Positions 37,476 to 47,459 of a stretch of 64,000 nt of DNA are shown piece by piece. This DNA comes from an uncultured Shewanella sp. GTDB taxonomy: Bacteria > Pseudomonadota > Gammaproteobacteria > Enterobacterales > Shewanellaceae. Each line of letters opens with the position of its first letter. Position 1 is the first letter of the stretch. Under the pieces are notes generated by a model. It saw nothing but the letters and a program-made list of their open reading frames with translations, did not search any database and was not told the origin of the DNA. The stretch spans positions 1-64,000 of the forward strand of contig NZ_CANMIO010000004.1 of the NCBI RefSeq assembly GCF_947497935.1. The letters are read 5' to 3'. The translations under genes and the position numbers were made by a program.

Positions 37476-37828
37476 GCGACTAAAAGCATACCGTTAAGAT
37501 GAGCCAGAAGATCAAATTAATTTGGCTTTTGGCTATCAACACATAGGCAAGCTCCTAGCTTATTATTGCCGTTAAATGAAAATCCGTTTTCAGTTATTTG
37601 TTATAGAATCTTTCACTAGTGGGTAAATGAGTGCTAATATTTGCGGTTAACACTTCGTATAATCTCAATGATATGGTTTGAGAGTTTCTACCAAGAGCCC
37701 TAAACTCTTGATTATGAAGACTTTACTTTATGTAATGCTAATTTAATAAGTTTAGTGCATTGTTGCTGTGCAGCAAGTGGGCGCTGATGAACTTAAATGG
37801 GTATAACCACTTAATAAAGGAGAGCTTC
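37476..37828. other. Intergenic region before add
   Basis: AGCCAGAAG/CTTTTGGCT pairing near 37502-37534 may be a weak terminator of the DUF465 gene. No further feature is recognised. Confidence 0.35.
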
Positions 37829-38824
37829 ATGAATTATCTACAGCTACCCAAAATCGATCTTCACTGCCACCTAGACGGAAGCGTTCGCCCGCAAACCGTC
37901 ATCGACCTCGCTAAGCTTCAAAGCGTTACTATCCCAAGTTTTAACGTCGATGACATCAAAGCCTTGATGGTGGCACCAGAGTCTTGCCCCAACCTTGATG
38001 AATACCTAACCCGCTTTGCACTGCCAGTTTCTGTGATGCAAACAGAAGCCGCCCTTGAGCGTATCTCATTTGAGCTATTTGAAGATGCAGCTTTAGAAAA
38101 CGTGAAGTACTTAGAAGTGCGTTTTGGACCTCAACTCCATCGTAAAATGGGTCTAAACTTCGAGCAGATTATTGGCAGTGTCGTCAAAGGTATGCGCAAA
38201 GCTGAAGCTAAATACGACATCAAAGGCAACTACATCTTATCTATCATTAAGGTGCTACCAAAAGATGATATCAATGATGTTATCGATGCCGGGGCTAAGT
38301 TCCTCGATAACGGCGTGGTGGCTTTTGATTTAGCCGCCAGTGAAGAGCCAGGTTTTTGCCACGAGTATATTCCTTATGCTAAGTATGCCCTTGAAAAAGG
38401 CTATCGCATTACCATTCATGCCGGTGAGCAAGGCGTTGGCCAAAACGTGTATGATGCCATCTCACTCTTAGGCGCGGAGCGCATCGGTCATGGTATTCAT
38501 ATTAACAGCCATCAACAAGCTTACGACTTAGTACGCGCTGAGGCCGTAGCATTAGAAACTTGCCCTAGCAGTAACGTGCAAACCAAAGCGGTTGAGAGTT
38601 TAGAGAGCCATCCATTTGGCGAGTTCTACCGTGATGGTTTATTAGTTACCATCAACACTGACAACCGCACCGTATCTGATACCACTATGACTAAAGAGCT
38701 ACAACTGGCGGTAGAGAAGTTCAACTTAAGCGAACAAGATTATTTTGCTATCTATAAGATGAGCGTTGAAAATGCATTTGCATCTAACGACGTTAAACAG
38801 TCTTTACTGAAGCTCATCAATTAG
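37829..38824 (+). CDS. add: Adenosine deaminase
   Basis: This 331-residue zinc enzyme deaminates adenosine to inosine. Metal ligands and catalytic residues are visible: [14 protein letters not shown] at the start, ITIHAGEQG (catalytic Glu next to the zinc His), RIGHGIHI, and [11 protein letters not shown] (Asp). The segment [12 protein letters not shown] is typical. The ATG at 37829 is preceded by GGAGAG; the frame upstream is spurious. NupC and the phosphorylase encoded further on belong to the same nucleoside economy. Confidence 0.95.
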   Translation: MNYLQLPKIDLHCHLDGSVRPQTVIDLAKLQSVTIPSFNVDDIKALMVAPESCPNLDEYLTRFALPVSVMQTEAALERISFELFEDAALENVKYLEVRFGPQLHRKMGLNFEQIIGSVVKGMRKAEAKYDIKGNYILSIIKVLPKDDINDVIDAGAKFLDNGVVAFDLAASEEPGFCHEYIPYAKYALEKGYRITIHAGEQGVGQNVYDAISLLGAERIGHGIHINSHQQAYDLVRAEAVALETCPSSNVQTKAVESLESHPFGEFYRDGLLVTINTDNRTVSDTTMTKELQLAVEKFNLSEQDYFAIYKMSVENAFASNDVKQSLLKLIN

Positions 38825-38888
38825 GGCTCTATAACTCCTAAGGCTTTAGCTTGTCAGTTAAAGTCGCACTTATAAAGCGCTCTTAACC

Positions 38889-38930
38889 AATAGCCAAGAA
38901 CTGTATATTCAGATACTGCTCTTGGCTATT
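38889..38930 (+). terminator. Terminator of add
   Basis: AATAGCCAAGA (38889-38899) pairs with TCTTGGCTATT (38920-38930), followed by TTGTTT. Confidence 0.75.
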
Positions 38931-39152
38931 TTGTTTCAGCCTTGCTCCACAGGTAACAATGGCCCCCATCCCCCTTTACTCAGCCCAAGCGTGGCAAAAT
39001 CCAAGTCATAGCCCCTCTATTTAGAATAAAGCTATTCGCCTCTTACTGTTTTATTTTAATTTTGTGAACCATGCACCTATGTTTCGGCGCACACTTGTAC
39101 ACATAATGAGGTACTAGCCAGATATCAGCCGTATTGACTATTGGAGTTTGCG
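38931..39152. other. Intergenic region before the TM2 gene
   Basis: No further gene or repeat is seen. GGAG lies shortly before the ATG at 39153. Confidence 0.35.
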
Positions 39153-39494
39153 ATGCAGAACATTGATTGCCCACAGTGCAGCCATAAAATCGACCTTAAT
39201 TCAGTTTCTTGCCCACAATGTCATGCCGCACAAGGGTTAGAATCCTTAGCTGGAGTCGATCCTGATATGCGTATTAAAAACCAGAAACTAGCAATATGGT
39301 TTAGCTTCCTACTCGGTGGACTGGGGCTACATAAGTTCTACTTAGGTCAACATTTAAAGGGCAGTTTGTACTTAGCATTTAGCTGGACACTGGTACCTAT
39401 GGTTGTTGGCTGGGTCGATGCAATCCGCACCTTGAAGATGACGCCATTTAACTTTGAGCAGCGTTACTGCAAAAGAGTGTCGCAAGGATTTTAA
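39153..39494 (+). CDS. TM2-domain membrane protein with N-terminal zinc ribbon
   Basis: This 113-residue protein starts with two CPQC knuckles (CPQCSHKIDLNSVSCPQCH, residues about 6-24) forming a zinc ribbon. Two transmembrane helices of the TM2 domain follow (LAIWFSFLLGGLGLHKFYLG and LAFSWTLVPMVVGWVDAIRT). TM2 proteins are small and mostly uncharacterised. GGAG precedes the ATG at 39153. A strong terminator follows downstream. Confidence 0.82.
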   Translation: MQNIDCPQCSHKIDLNSVSCPQCHAAQGLESLAGVDPDMRIKNQKLAIWFSFLLGGLGLHKFYLGQHLKGSLYLAFSWTLVPMVVGWVDAIRTLKMTPFNFEQRYCKRVSQGF

Positions 39495-39581
39495 GCCGCT
39501 ATTGTTTAAGCAAAGACTCTTTATGCAAGACTGATTTAAACTGGCTCGCTTAAACAAGCGTTTGCTCAGTTGAACGTATAG

Positions 39582-39607
39582 AAAAAGACAGCTAAGGCTG
39601 TCTTTTT
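39582..39607. terminator. Intrinsic terminator, probably bidirectional
   Basis: AAAAAGACAGC and GCTGTCTTTTT arms surround a TAAG loop with T and A runs on both sides. It lies between the convergent TM2 and YgjV-like genes. Confidence 0.9.
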
Positions 39608-39689
39608 TGCTTTATAAGGTTGCAGCATTACCACGCAATTATTTTGAGGAGAGTTGCTTTCTATACAAGACACCTACAGAAGCCCCTGA

Positions 39690-39929
39690 TTAATCCGCTT
39701 TTACTGGCTCAGTCTTGGGGTTTCTTTCCACTTTAACGATATGATAAATATTGATCATGATACAGATGCAATTCATCAATACGACTGGATACGCCCCGAT
39801 TAACAGCGCATAAACCACCATCATTAAGCAGCCAACTGAATTCAGATAACGAAGCTTTGTTATATTTGATACCAGCAAAGAAATGGCTATAACGATAGAA
39901 CCCAAATAGCCGATAATTTCATGATCCAC
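39690..39929 (-). CDS. Small inner-membrane protein, YgjV-like
   Basis: This 79-residue protein has three predicted helices (IIGYLGSIVIAISLLVSNITKLRYLNSVG, CLMMVVYALLIGAYPVVLMNC and IMINIYHIVKV). It matches half of the YgjV-type fold, where conserved Leu-Arg and Asn residues connect helices. The start is GTG with AAGG upstream. Function is unknown. Confidence 0.65.
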   Translation of the reverse strand: MDHEIIGYLGSIVIAISLLVSNITKLRYLNSVGCLMMVVYALLIGAYPVVLMNCICIMINIYHIVKVERNPKTEPVKAD

Positions 39930-40026
39930 TATTAGTACCTTCTGAGTTAAACAATGAAGAGTGGTGATTTACCCTCAAGAACAACAAGCTGTGAACCTTG
40001 ATAAAACACCACGTTATCAGCTGAAT

Positions 40027-40806
40027 TTAGAATAAGTTTTTGCCATGATGGAAACGATAAATAGCTTCTAGCGCGACCTCTGTTTCTTTCTCAATACCTT
40101 GTTCGAGTAGAATATTTCGCTTACCCCAAAAATTCTCGCCTCTCTTATGGTTTGCAGCCACGGCACAGATAGTCGCGCCTTTCAATCCACGACGATGACA
40201 CACTGTGAAGAGTGCCGATGCTTCCATTTCAATATTCTTTAAATTTAGGCTAATAAGCTTTTCAATCCATTCGGGAGTTTCACCATAAAATGAATCATCC
40301 GTTGAAGTAACCCCCCAGTGAACCTGATAGTTTTCCCCTACAGACATCTCTTTAGCGACACGAATTAATTCAGATGTGACCTCTAGGTCAGCAACAGCAG
40401 GTAGATTATCTGGCACATAAAATTTTGATGTTCCCTCATTTTTCATGGCCGCTGTCGTAATAACTAAATCACCGATATTAATATCATCTTGCAGGGCTGC
40501 GCAGCTTCCTAAACGGATAAATACTTTTGCGCCAATATTAGCGAGTTCTTCAGCTGCAATAGCCGTAGATGGGCAGCCCATACCTGTTGAAGTAACAGAT
40601 ACCCGAACTCCCTTGTAATAACCTGTATAGGTTTTGTGCTCGCGCTTATGGGCAACTAATTCTGCATCGTCCAAATATTTCGCAATGATATCTGTTCTGA
40701 ATGGATCTCCCGGTAACAACACGTATTCAGCCACATCCCCTTCTACCATGCCAATATGGTACTGTTTGATCCCCTTGGTTCTTTCACTTTTATCTACAAC
40801 TGACAT
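40027..40806 (-). CDS. Uridine phosphorylase family nucleoside phosphorylase
   Basis: This 259-residue member of the PNP/UDP family has the phosphate-binding VLLPGDPFRTDIIA, VSVTSTGMGCPSTAIAAEELANIGAKVFIRLGSCAAL and the ribose-binding Glu region KNIEMEASALFTVCHRRG. The nearest match in my memory is uridine phosphorylase (Udp) rather than DeoD, though base specificity cannot be read with confidence. GAGGTGGG precedes the ATG. It stands alone, divergent from nothing, with the LysR gene upstream on the same strand. Confidence 0.85.
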   Translation of the reverse strand: MSVVDKSERTKGIKQYHIGMVEGDVAEYVLLPGDPFRTDIIAKYLDDAELVAHKREHKTYTGYYKGVRVSVTSTGMGCPSTAIAAEELANIGAKVFIRLGSCAALQDDINIGDLVITTAAMKNEGTSKFYVPDNLPAVADLEVTSELIRVAKEMSVGENYQVHWGVTSTDDSFYGETPEWIEKLISLNLKNIEMEASALFTVCHRRGLKGATICAVAANHKRGENFWGKRNILLEQGIEKETEVALEAIYRFHHGKNLF

Positions 40807-41066
40807 AACCCACCTCTAATTATTATGATTAATCATCTTGCTGCTGACTTTGCAGCTAATAATCAGATAGTAATTAAGCTCATTTTTCTCATCTACAGGC
40901 TTTCACTTGAAACAGTTTTTCCACCTGAGAATGGAGACGTAGTTACATAAAGTAAGAGGGCGAAAACTAAAGAAGAGTAGCTTCAAGGAGTGGTTAAAAG
41001 CGATAACTGACAAGATATTGAGGATCTGCTTCGCCTTAAAGCAGATACCAAGTTTAGGTTAACTTG

Positions 41067-42014
41067 CTATCCGTTAACCCACTTTGATATGTTTTGGTCC
41101 CAATATGCTGGTTGACCAATCGAATGCTTAACAGCATCTATAATCGTTTTCAGTCGAGTAGGAAGGTTTTGGCTTCTTGGGTAAACCGCATAGACAGGCA
41201 TTTTTTGCGTTGGCTTCCAATCCCTCATCAAGGGGAGCAGCTCTCCTTTCTCTAATTCATCGGTTAAAAGGTAGCTGCCGATATAACCAATGCCTCTGCC
41301 TGCCAGCACAGCATCACGAATAGCCTCAGCCTTATCGACTCGATAGTTTCCATAGACCTGTATATCCCGCTGTTTACCGTCTTTTGCAAATAACCAATGG
41401 GTATAACTGCGATCCTTACTGTGGTAGGTAACACAGTTGTGCTCCGTCAAATCGTCAGGGTGTATTGGCTCACCATGCCTTTGTATATAGTCTGGAGATG
41501 CCAACAATATAAAGTGTGTATCCACTATTCTTTGCGCAACATAGCCTATATTTATCTCTTCAAAAGTCGTAAACCAAAGGTCGAAACCTTCATCCAACAT
41601 GTCTACCTTATAATCAAATAAACTCACTTCGATATTGAGTCGTGGATGCTTTCTTTGAAGATCATCCAAAACAGGTAAAACGTGCAAATTTCCAAATGAA
41701 CAGGAAAGTGCTAATCGTACATTCCCTGAAAGCTCGTCTCTACAACCCGGTATTTTCGTGTTCGCCAAATGAATCTGGCTCACGATGACCTCACAGTAAC
41801 TCGCGAAGTCCCGACCTTCCTCAGTTAGGGTCAGTGCTCTAGTATTCCTATTAATCAGTTGAGTTTGAAGCCTCTTCTCAATGACATTCAGCTGTTTACT
41901 GACATGAGAGACAGATATCCCAAGTTTTTCAGCGGCTTTAGTTAAACTGCCAGTACAGGCTAAAGCGTTAAAGAGCACCATTTGATAGGCTTCATGTTGT
42001 ATACCGTCTTTCAT
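41067..42014 (-). CDS. LysR-family transcriptional regulator
   Basis: This 315-residue protein has an N-terminal winged helix-turn-helix (FNALACTGSLTKAAEKLGISVSHVSKQLNVIEKRL) and a periplasmic-binding-like effector domain with LSGNVRLALSCSFG and ILLASPDYIQRHG. The effector region resembles the large group of YhjC/DmlR-like regulators. The ATG at 42014 has AAGG six bases upstream and is preferred; a longer frame would need a TTG start. It faces the amino acid transporter operon across about 390 bases and may control it. Confidence 0.88.
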   Translation of the reverse strand: MKDGIQHEAYQMVLFNALACTGSLTKAAEKLGISVSHVSKQLNVIEKRLQTQLINRNTRALTLTEEGRDFASYCEVIVSQIHLANTKIPGCRDELSGNVRLALSCSFGNLHVLPVLDDLQRKHPRLNIEVSLFDYKVDMLDEGFDLWFTTFEEINIGYVAQRIVDTHFILLASPDYIQRHGEPIHPDDLTEHNCVTYHSKDRSYTHWLFAKDGKQRDIQVYGNYRVDKAEAIRDAVLAGRGIGYIGSYLLTDELEKGELLPLMRDWKPTQKMPVYAVYPRSQNLPTRLKTIIDAVKHSIGQPAYWDQNISKWVNG

Positions 42015-42405
42015 GCTTAACCTTGTATCAGAGCCATGTAGATATTTGAGCATTAACAATGCAAAAACGCTTTCTCAGAGTAATTTGAAATATTTTGTTT
42101 GTTAACGATTACTTTATGATTTTAAGAAGCGGCTCTAATTTTTCAGCTCTTCCCCCACGCAAACCCACTACATATTTATTCACCAGCCACTACTATATGA
42201 ATATCTAAACAACAAAGAGGACACCAGCAAAAACACTACAAATACTGTTACCAAAGCGTTAACAAACAACGAAAGCGATTAATAACTGCTCACTCAAACC
42301 ACCCAAGACTGAATTTTAAGTCATTTTATATGAATAATTATTGATTTTAATTTTCATCCATTTATAGTCGATGCCAATTAAGTATTTTGATGAAGAGAAT
42401 TGAAA
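42015..42405. promoter_or_regulatory. Divergent promoter region of LysR gene and amino acid transporter
   Basis: This AT-rich divergent intergenic region must hold both promoters. I cannot point to a clear LysR box; several ATTGAT/TTTATA-type stretches occur near 42335-42390. Confidence 0.35.
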
Positions 42406-43143
42406 ATGAAGAAGTCAGTATTGGTTATAGCAAGCTTAGGATTAACAGGCGCATTAATGTTAACTGGCTGCGGTAAGAGTGATGATGTACTGGTTGTGGG
42501 CACCAATGCTTCATTCCCACCATTTGAATACGTAGGTGGCGCTAGCGGCGATGAAATCATGGGCTTCGATATCGATTTAGCTAAGCAAATCGCCAAAGAT
42601 GCCGGTAAGACACTCAAAGTTGAGAACATGAATTTTGACTCGCTGATCGTGGCGCTCAATGCGGGCAAGGTCGACTTTATCGCCTCGGGCATGACCATCA
42701 CGCCAGAACGTCAGGCAAGCGTTAACTTTTCTGAGCCTTACTATGAAGCCACTCAAATGGTGCTTGTGAATAAAGACAATAACAGCATCAAAAGTCTAGA
42801 AGACCTTAAGGGTAAGCATATCGCGGTGCAACTAGGTTCGACCGGCGACATCATGGCGAAAAGCTATAGCCAGCAGGTAACGGCCTTCAACTCAGGCTTC
42901 GAAGCGGTAATGGAACTGAGAAACTCAAAAGTCGACCTAGTGCTATTTGACAGCGAACCCGCCATCAGCTTTTTAGAGAAGAACCCACAGCTAAAGATGG
43001 TTGAGCTGGATTTCTCACCCGAGTTTTACGGATTTGCGGTGGCTAAAGACAAAGTTGAACTGCTAGACAGCATCAACAATAGCCTAAGCATCATGAAGCA
43101 AAACGGTGGCTATGAAGCCCTCGTTAACAAGCATATGAAGTGA
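42406..43143 (+). CDS. Polar amino acid ABC transporter, substrate-binding lipoprotein
   Basis: This 245-residue binding protein has a lipoprotein signal (lipobox LTGC, Cys about residue 21). The cluster 3 amino-acid-binding fold is seen in VGTNASFPPFEYV, IMGFDIDLAKQIAKDAG, NFDSLIVALNAGKVDFIASGMTITPERQ and FSEPYYEA. The arginine-type or glutamine-type ligand cannot be fixed from sequence alone. The ATG at 42406 is used; TTG six bases earlier is unlikely. It leads a three-gene operon with permease and ATPase. Confidence 0.9.
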   Translation: MKKSVLVIASLGLTGALMLTGCGKSDDVLVVGTNASFPPFEYVGGASGDEIMGFDIDLAKQIAKDAGKTLKVENMNFDSLIVALNAGKVDFIASGMTITPERQASVNFSEPYYEATQMVLVNKDNNSIKSLEDLKGKHIAVQLGSTGDIMAKSYSQQVTAFNSGFEAVMELRNSKVDLVLFDSEPAISFLEKNPQLKMVELDFSPEFYGFAVAKDKVELLDSINNSLSIMKQNGGYEALVNKHMK

Positions 43144-43150
43144 GCCTGCA

Positions 43151-43831
43151 ATGATTGATGCAATTAACACTTCTCTATTTACCCCCATAGGTGAAGACGG
43201 TTTAATCGGTATTTACCTTATTCTCAATGGCCTTAAAGTCACCCTTATTGTGACCTTCTTCGCCATGATAATCGGCTCGATACTCGGGGTCGCTACGACC
43301 TTGATGAAGATGTCTTCAAAATGGTACCTGAGCTGGCCTGCTAATATTTACGTTAGCATTATTCGTGGTACGCCAGTAGTTGTGCAGTTAGTGATCCTTT
43401 ACTTTATCGTGCTCGCCGCGCTGGATGTCGATAAGATCACCGCAGCGATTATCGCCTTTGGCCTTAACAGCGGAGCCTATATTTCAGAGATCATTCGTGC
43501 GGGTATTCAAGCTGTCGATAAAGGCCAAATGGAGGCGGCAAGATCACTCGGTTTATCTCACGGCCAAACTATGAAAGAGGTCATTCTACCTCAGGCGATT
43601 AAGAACATTCTGCCATCGCTAGGTAACGAGTTTATCGTATTGCTCAAAGAAACCGCCGTGATTGGCTTTATCGGCGGAGTAGATCTGATGCGGGCAGGTG
43701 AGATCATCCGTAGCCGTACCTTTGAAGACAGTGTACCGCTATTTACCTGTGCACTGATCTACCTATTACTGACCTATATCTTCACCTTTATGCTGTCTAG
43801 ATTTGAAACGAGGTTAAAGCAAAGTGATTAA
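43151..43831 (+). CDS. Polar amino acid ABC transporter permease
   Basis: This 226-residue HisMQ-type permease has about five helices. The EAA coupling loop is [35 protein letters not shown], and [17 protein letters not shown] is typical. It starts seven bases after the binding-protein gene and overlaps the ATPase gene by eight bases. A single permease probably forms a homodimer. Confidence 0.93.
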   Translation: MIDAINTSLFTPIGEDGLIGIYLILNGLKVTLIVTFFAMIIGSILGVATTLMKMSSKWYLSWPANIYVSIIRGTPVVVQLVILYFIVLAALDVDKITAAIIAFGLNSGAYISEIIRAGIQAVDKGQMEAARSLGLSHGQTMKEVILPQAIKNILPSLGNEFIVLLKETAVIGFIGGVDLMRAGEIIRSRTFEDSVPLFTCALIYLLLTYIFTFMLSRFETRLKQSD

Positions 43832-44549
43832 AATAAATAACTTACATAAGAGCTTTGGCGATAACCCAGTGCTAAAGGGGATAAGCGAGCAGATTAACCA
43901 TGGCGAAGTTGTCAGTGTGATTGGGCCATCGGGTAGCGGTAAGAGTACCTTTCTACGTTGCATCAACTTACTCGAGCAGCCCACCGAAGGTGAAATCATC
44001 ATAGATGGTCAATCGATTAGCGCTGCAGGTGCCTGTGTTGATAAGCTAAGACAAAAAGTCGGTATGGTGTTTCAAAACTTTAACCTGTTTCCCCATAAAA
44101 CAGTTAAGCAGAACATCACCCTTGCACCTGTAAAACTAAAGCTGATGACCCAAGCACAAGCGGATATTGAAGCCGAGTCCCTGCTTGAGCAAGTAGGTTT
44201 AAAAGATAAGGCGGATGCTTATCCCTCTAGCCTGTCGGGAGGCCAAAAACAGCGTGTCGCCATTGCTCGAGCCTTAGCGATGAAGCCAGAGCTGATGTTG
44301 TTCGATGAGCCGACATCGGCGCTCGATCCTGAGATGGTGGGTGATGTACTCGATGTGATGAAATCCTTGGCACAAAAAGGCATGACCATGGTCATTGTCA
44401 CCCACGAGATGGGCTTTGCACGAGATGTGTCCGATAGAGTGATCTTTATGGATGGCGGCGTAATCGTAGAAAACAGCGAACCCGAGGCGCTATTTAGCCA
44501 TCCTAAAGAAGCCAGAACTCAGGCATTTTTAAGTAAGGTATTGAGATAG
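43824..44549 (+). CDS. Polar amino acid ABC transporter ATPase (GlnQ type)
   Basis: This 241-residue ATPase has Walker [17 protein letters not shown]-loop [13 protein letters not shown], signature [15 protein letters not shown], Walker [15 protein letters not shown] and switch His in [11 protein letters not shown]. These are typical of GlnQ/ArtP/HisP ATPases. It is the last gene of the operon and is followed by a hairpin. Confidence 0.95.
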   Translation: MIKINNLHKSFGDNPVLKGISEQINHGEVVSVIGPSGSGKSTFLRCINLLEQPTEGEIIIDGQSISAAGACVDKLRQKVGMVFQNFNLFPHKTVKQNITLAPVKLKLMTQAQADIEAESLLEQVGLKDKADAYPSSLSGGQKQRVAIARALAMKPELMLFDEPTSALDPEMVGDVLDVMKSLAQKGMTMVIVTHEMGFARDVSDRVIFMDGGVIVENSEPEALFSHPKEARTQAFLSKVLR

Positions 44550-44554
44550 TGTTA

Positions 44555-44590
44555 GCCACTATGTTGCTTCTGTTTGAGCAGCATAGTGGC
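44555..44590 (+). terminator. Probable terminator of the amino acid transporter operon
   Basis: GCCACTATGTTGCT and AGCAGCATAGTGGC arms (14 pairs with one G-U) lie a few bases after the ATPase stop. A pyrimidine-rich but not pure T tail follows. Confidence 0.65.
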
Positions 44591-44780
44591 CTCTCATTTC
44601 CGCGCCTCAAAGAGGAACATCAGCCCTTATCAAAAACATATTTGCTCAACCGCCAATTCGCGCCTGATAGGCATGAAGTTTGAGAGTTACCTTTTAGCTT
44701 CTTGGGTTTAGGAATTCTGTTCTTTGATCAAAGTGTCAGACCTAGTGATGACCAATACACATCAATGTACTGTCTTTTCG

Positions 44781-45803
44781 TTAATGCACTGTACGCAGCT
44801 CTGTAGGACTTCGCATTAACGCTTCTAACGCTTGCTGATGTCCCTGCGCTGCGGCTTCTAGATACCACATCTCAGCGATATGTGGATTTTGCGGATCACT
44901 GTTATCTGATTCATATATGCTACCCAATACATACTGTGATTCAGCATCTCCTTGCTTGGCCGCAGCCGTGTACCAGGTTATCGCTTCAGACATGCTTTTG
45001 ACCACACCGTCACCCTGTTCAAACATCACCCCAAGGCTATATTGCGCATCGGATAGCCCTTGCTCAGCCGCTTTCAAATACCAGCTTATGGCTTTCGCTT
45101 TGTTAATTTTGGTACCTTCCCCTAGTTCATACATTGAGGCTAAGTAAAACTGGGCTTTTGCGTGCCCCTCATTGGCTGCTTTTTGATACCAATCAAAGGC
45201 ATTTACCTTGTTGGCAGCAACGCCTTGTCCAAAATCATAGGCAGAACCAACATAAAATAGGGAAGCAACATGGCCTTGCTCAGCGGCTTTCATATACCAG
45301 GCAAAAGCTTGCACTTTATCTTCTGCAATACCCACTCCAAACGTTAGCATTCTAGCCATGTCATACTGGGCTTCATCAAGGCCTTTATCTGCCGCTTTTC
45401 TTATCCAATAAATGGCTTCAGGGTAGTTTTTTCTAGTCGAATGAAAAATCATCCCTATGGCATAAAGTGCATCGACATGATCTTGCTCCGCCGCTAGGTA
45501 ATACCATGTGAGTGCTTCTTGTCTGTTCTCCGGTACACCAAGTCCATAATCATAAATCGACCCGAGTTTGTATTGCGCGTCGGCAATGCCTTGTGCTGCC
45601 GCTTTGCGATACCATTTAATCGCTACGTCACTGTTCTTCAATGTGCCAATTCCAAAATCATACAGGGTTGCGAGCGTATATTGCGCGTCAGCATCGCCTT
45701 GCTCTGCTGCCTTGCGATAACTCTCAATGGCAAAATCTTGATTTCTTTCAGGACTTACACATCCAACCAACAAGAAAACGATCAATAGAAATAAAAATCT
45801 CAT
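44781..45803 (-). CDS. Sel1-repeat lipoprotein
   Basis: This 340-residue protein has a lipobox (FLLVGC, Cys about residue 15) and about nine Sel1-like repeats of 36 residues. Each repeat has the pattern AIxWYxKAAEQGxxDAQYxLGxxYDxGxGV. Sel1 solenoids are protein-binding scaffolds; in bacteria they occur in envelope signalling and effector recognition. The start at 45803 gives the lipoprotein signal; the longer frame adds ten residues before it. The repeat number may vary between strains. Confidence 0.88.
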   Translation of the reverse strand: MRFLFLLIVFLLVGCVSPERNQDFAIESYRKAAEQGDADAQYTLATLYDFGIGTLKNSDVAIKWYRKAAAQGIADAQYKLGSIYDYGLGVPENRQEALTWYYLAAEQDHVDALYAIGMIFHSTRKNYPEAIYWIRKAADKGLDEAQYDMARMLTFGVGIAEDKVQAFAWYMKAAEQGHVASLFYVGSAYDFGQGVAANKVNAFDWYQKAANEGHAKAQFYLASMYELGEGTKINKAKAISWYLKAAEQGLSDAQYSLGVMFEQGDGVVKSMSEAITWYTAAAKQGDAESQYVLGSIYESDNSDPQNPHIAEMWYLEAAAQGHQQALEALMRSPTELRTVH

Positions 45804-46051
45804 AATGACTCTTTGGCAACATGACCCTATCACTCGCTTTTAGAGGCGGAGCATGAAGCTTTTAGTTAAAGTATTCAATTGAATTTCAGAGCCCTACGAG
45901 AAATAAAGACGTATCAACCTTGCAGCTGGTGACGGCACCCGATTGAAATAATGGATCTCGGCTTGGCACTACAATCATTAAGTCTTGATCGAATTGTCCT
46001 AAACGCTAAATCGTTAACGCCAAGCCCCAACCTCTGCCCTATGATATTAAA

Positions 46052-46137
46052 TTAAGTGTGGCAGCTCTCGCCTGCCAGCACTGGCTCAATCACTAACCAT
46101 TATACTTAGCAGGAAGCGCATTGCTTTCTGCTTTTTA
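46052..46137 (+). ncRNA. Candidate small RNA or leader ending in an orphan terminator
   Basis: A clear intrinsic terminator (GCAGGAAGC, GCATT loop, GCTTTCTGC, then TTTTT; 46110-46137) has no plus-strand gene upstream. It is preceded by a TGGCAG/CTGCCA hairpin (46059-46077) and a TATGAT -10-like hexamer (46040-46045) with a poor -35. It could be a short RNA of about 85 bases or an attenuated leader of the YbaK-like gene, which starts 90 bases later. Confidence 0.4.
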
Positions 46138-46226
46138 CCAGAAAAACCTTTGCCGTATTCAACCAGTAATATCTGTGCTGAACTATAATTATGGGGAGAA
46201 TCATTGGACTTTTATGAGGTAATACC

Positions 46227-46706
46227 ATGTCTATTTCAGAACGATTGAATGAATACTTGCATGACAATAAGATCGACTATGATCTTGTTCCTCATCCCCA
46301 TAGTTTTAGCTCTTTGAGCACGGCTATTGCCGCCAATATCTCACCCTCTCAGCTAGCTAAGGCTGTGATCCTAGAAGATCATGAAGACCGAAGAGTCATG
46401 GCCGTACTGCCCGCAAACCATAAGGTCAGCCTTAGAGCACTGGGCGACAAACTCAACCGCGATCTACGCTTGATTGAAGAGAAAGAGGTCTATGAGATGT
46501 TTAGCGACTGTCACAAAGGTGCTATCCCATCGCTAGGAGAGGTCTACAATGTCGAGGCCGTTTATGACGATCTGTTAGTCGAAGCCAAAGAGGTTTACAT
46601 TGAAGCTGGTGACCACAACACGCTTGTTCACATGGCTAGAGAGGACTTTATCAAACTGATTAAGGATGCCAAGCATTTGCGCTTCAGCCACCAAAGCATC
46701 CATTAA
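46227..46706 (+). CDS. YbaK/ProX-type aminoacyl-tRNA deacylase
   Basis: This 159-residue protein belongs to the YbaK/INS editing-domain superfamily. It shows YDLVPHPHSFSSLSTAIAA, LAKAVILEDHEDRRVMAVLPANHKVSL (catalytic Lys region) and CHKGAIPSLGEVYNV (substrate-pocket GxxPP-like loop). Members clear mischarged tRNAs such as Cys- or Ala-tRNA(Pro). Which one this handles is unclear. It is a single gene preceded by the orphan terminator described above. Confidence 0.82.
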   Translation: MSISERLNEYLHDNKIDYDLVPHPHSFSSLSTAIAANISPSQLAKAVILEDHEDRRVMAVLPANHKVSLRALGDKLNRDLRLIEEKEVYEMFSDCHKGAIPSLGEVYNVEAVYDDLLVEAKEVYIEAGDHNTLVHMAREDFIKLIKDAKHLRFSHQSIH

Positions 46707-46964
46707 CATGCACGCGACTTAGCAATACTATGGTTTAAGTTGGGCAGACTCCTCCACCTGTCCAACATTGCAATATTTTTCATAGTTCCATCAATCGATT
46801 AGAAAATGATGCTATGCCTAACGAGTAGAATACCTAATCAATAGAACACTTAATTTTCAATAACTTAATTACAAGCCCACACTTGCTGAATTGACGACTG
46901 AAGTGCATTATGGATGGGTAAAGAATGCACAGATGTAAAGAGATTAACAGGCAAGGAAAGCACC

Positions 46965-47459
46965 ATGCATATTCTGCTCAGAGTGAGTTATATACTGATT
47001 GCTAGTGGCTTACTGTTGCTATCGTTCAATTCACTCGCCATCTCAAAAGCGGCCAGCCATTCCAACAGTGATGTGGTGACAATTGAGCTCAATAAATACC
47101 TAGGTGGCACAGAAGGCAAGCTCAATAATAAGTCTGCGCTCAATTTTAAGTTTACTAACACCAATAGCAGTAACAAAAATACTTGCAGCATTATCACCAC
47201 CGACAATTATCTAAGGCACGCTAAGAATCGGCTAGAGAACATTAACCTTAGCGAGAAAAACTTCTACTTTGACTGTACCTGGAATGGCCGTTATTACTTT
47301 TTATCTAATCGAGTAAGAACCTATGCCGAAGTGATCATTAAGCAACCTGATAGTCAGTTTCCGATGTCGATGCATATTGAAGCTAAGTTGGTAAGTTTAA
47401 CTGGCGAGCAAGTCGAAATTATTAGCGGCGATATTTCACTAAGACGCAATCAAAAGTAG
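46965..47459 (+). CDS. Secreted protein of unknown function
   Basis: This 164-residue protein has a signal peptide (MHILLRVSYILIASGLLLLSFNSLAIS). The mature part is rich in Asn/Ser/Lys with two Cys (in NTCSIITTDN and FDCTW) that could form a disulfide, and a beta-rich second half. I do not recognise the family. The ATG at 46965 has AAGGAAAG upstream. It sits alone between larger gaps. Confidence 0.65.
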   Translation: MHILLRVSYILIASGLLLLSFNSLAISKAASHSNSDVVTIELNKYLGGTEGKLNNKSALNFKFTNTNSSNKNTCSIITTDNYLRHAKNRLENINLSEKNFYFDCTWNGRYYFLSNRVRTYAEVIIKQPDSQFPMSMHIEAKLVSLTGEQVEIISGDISLRRNQK

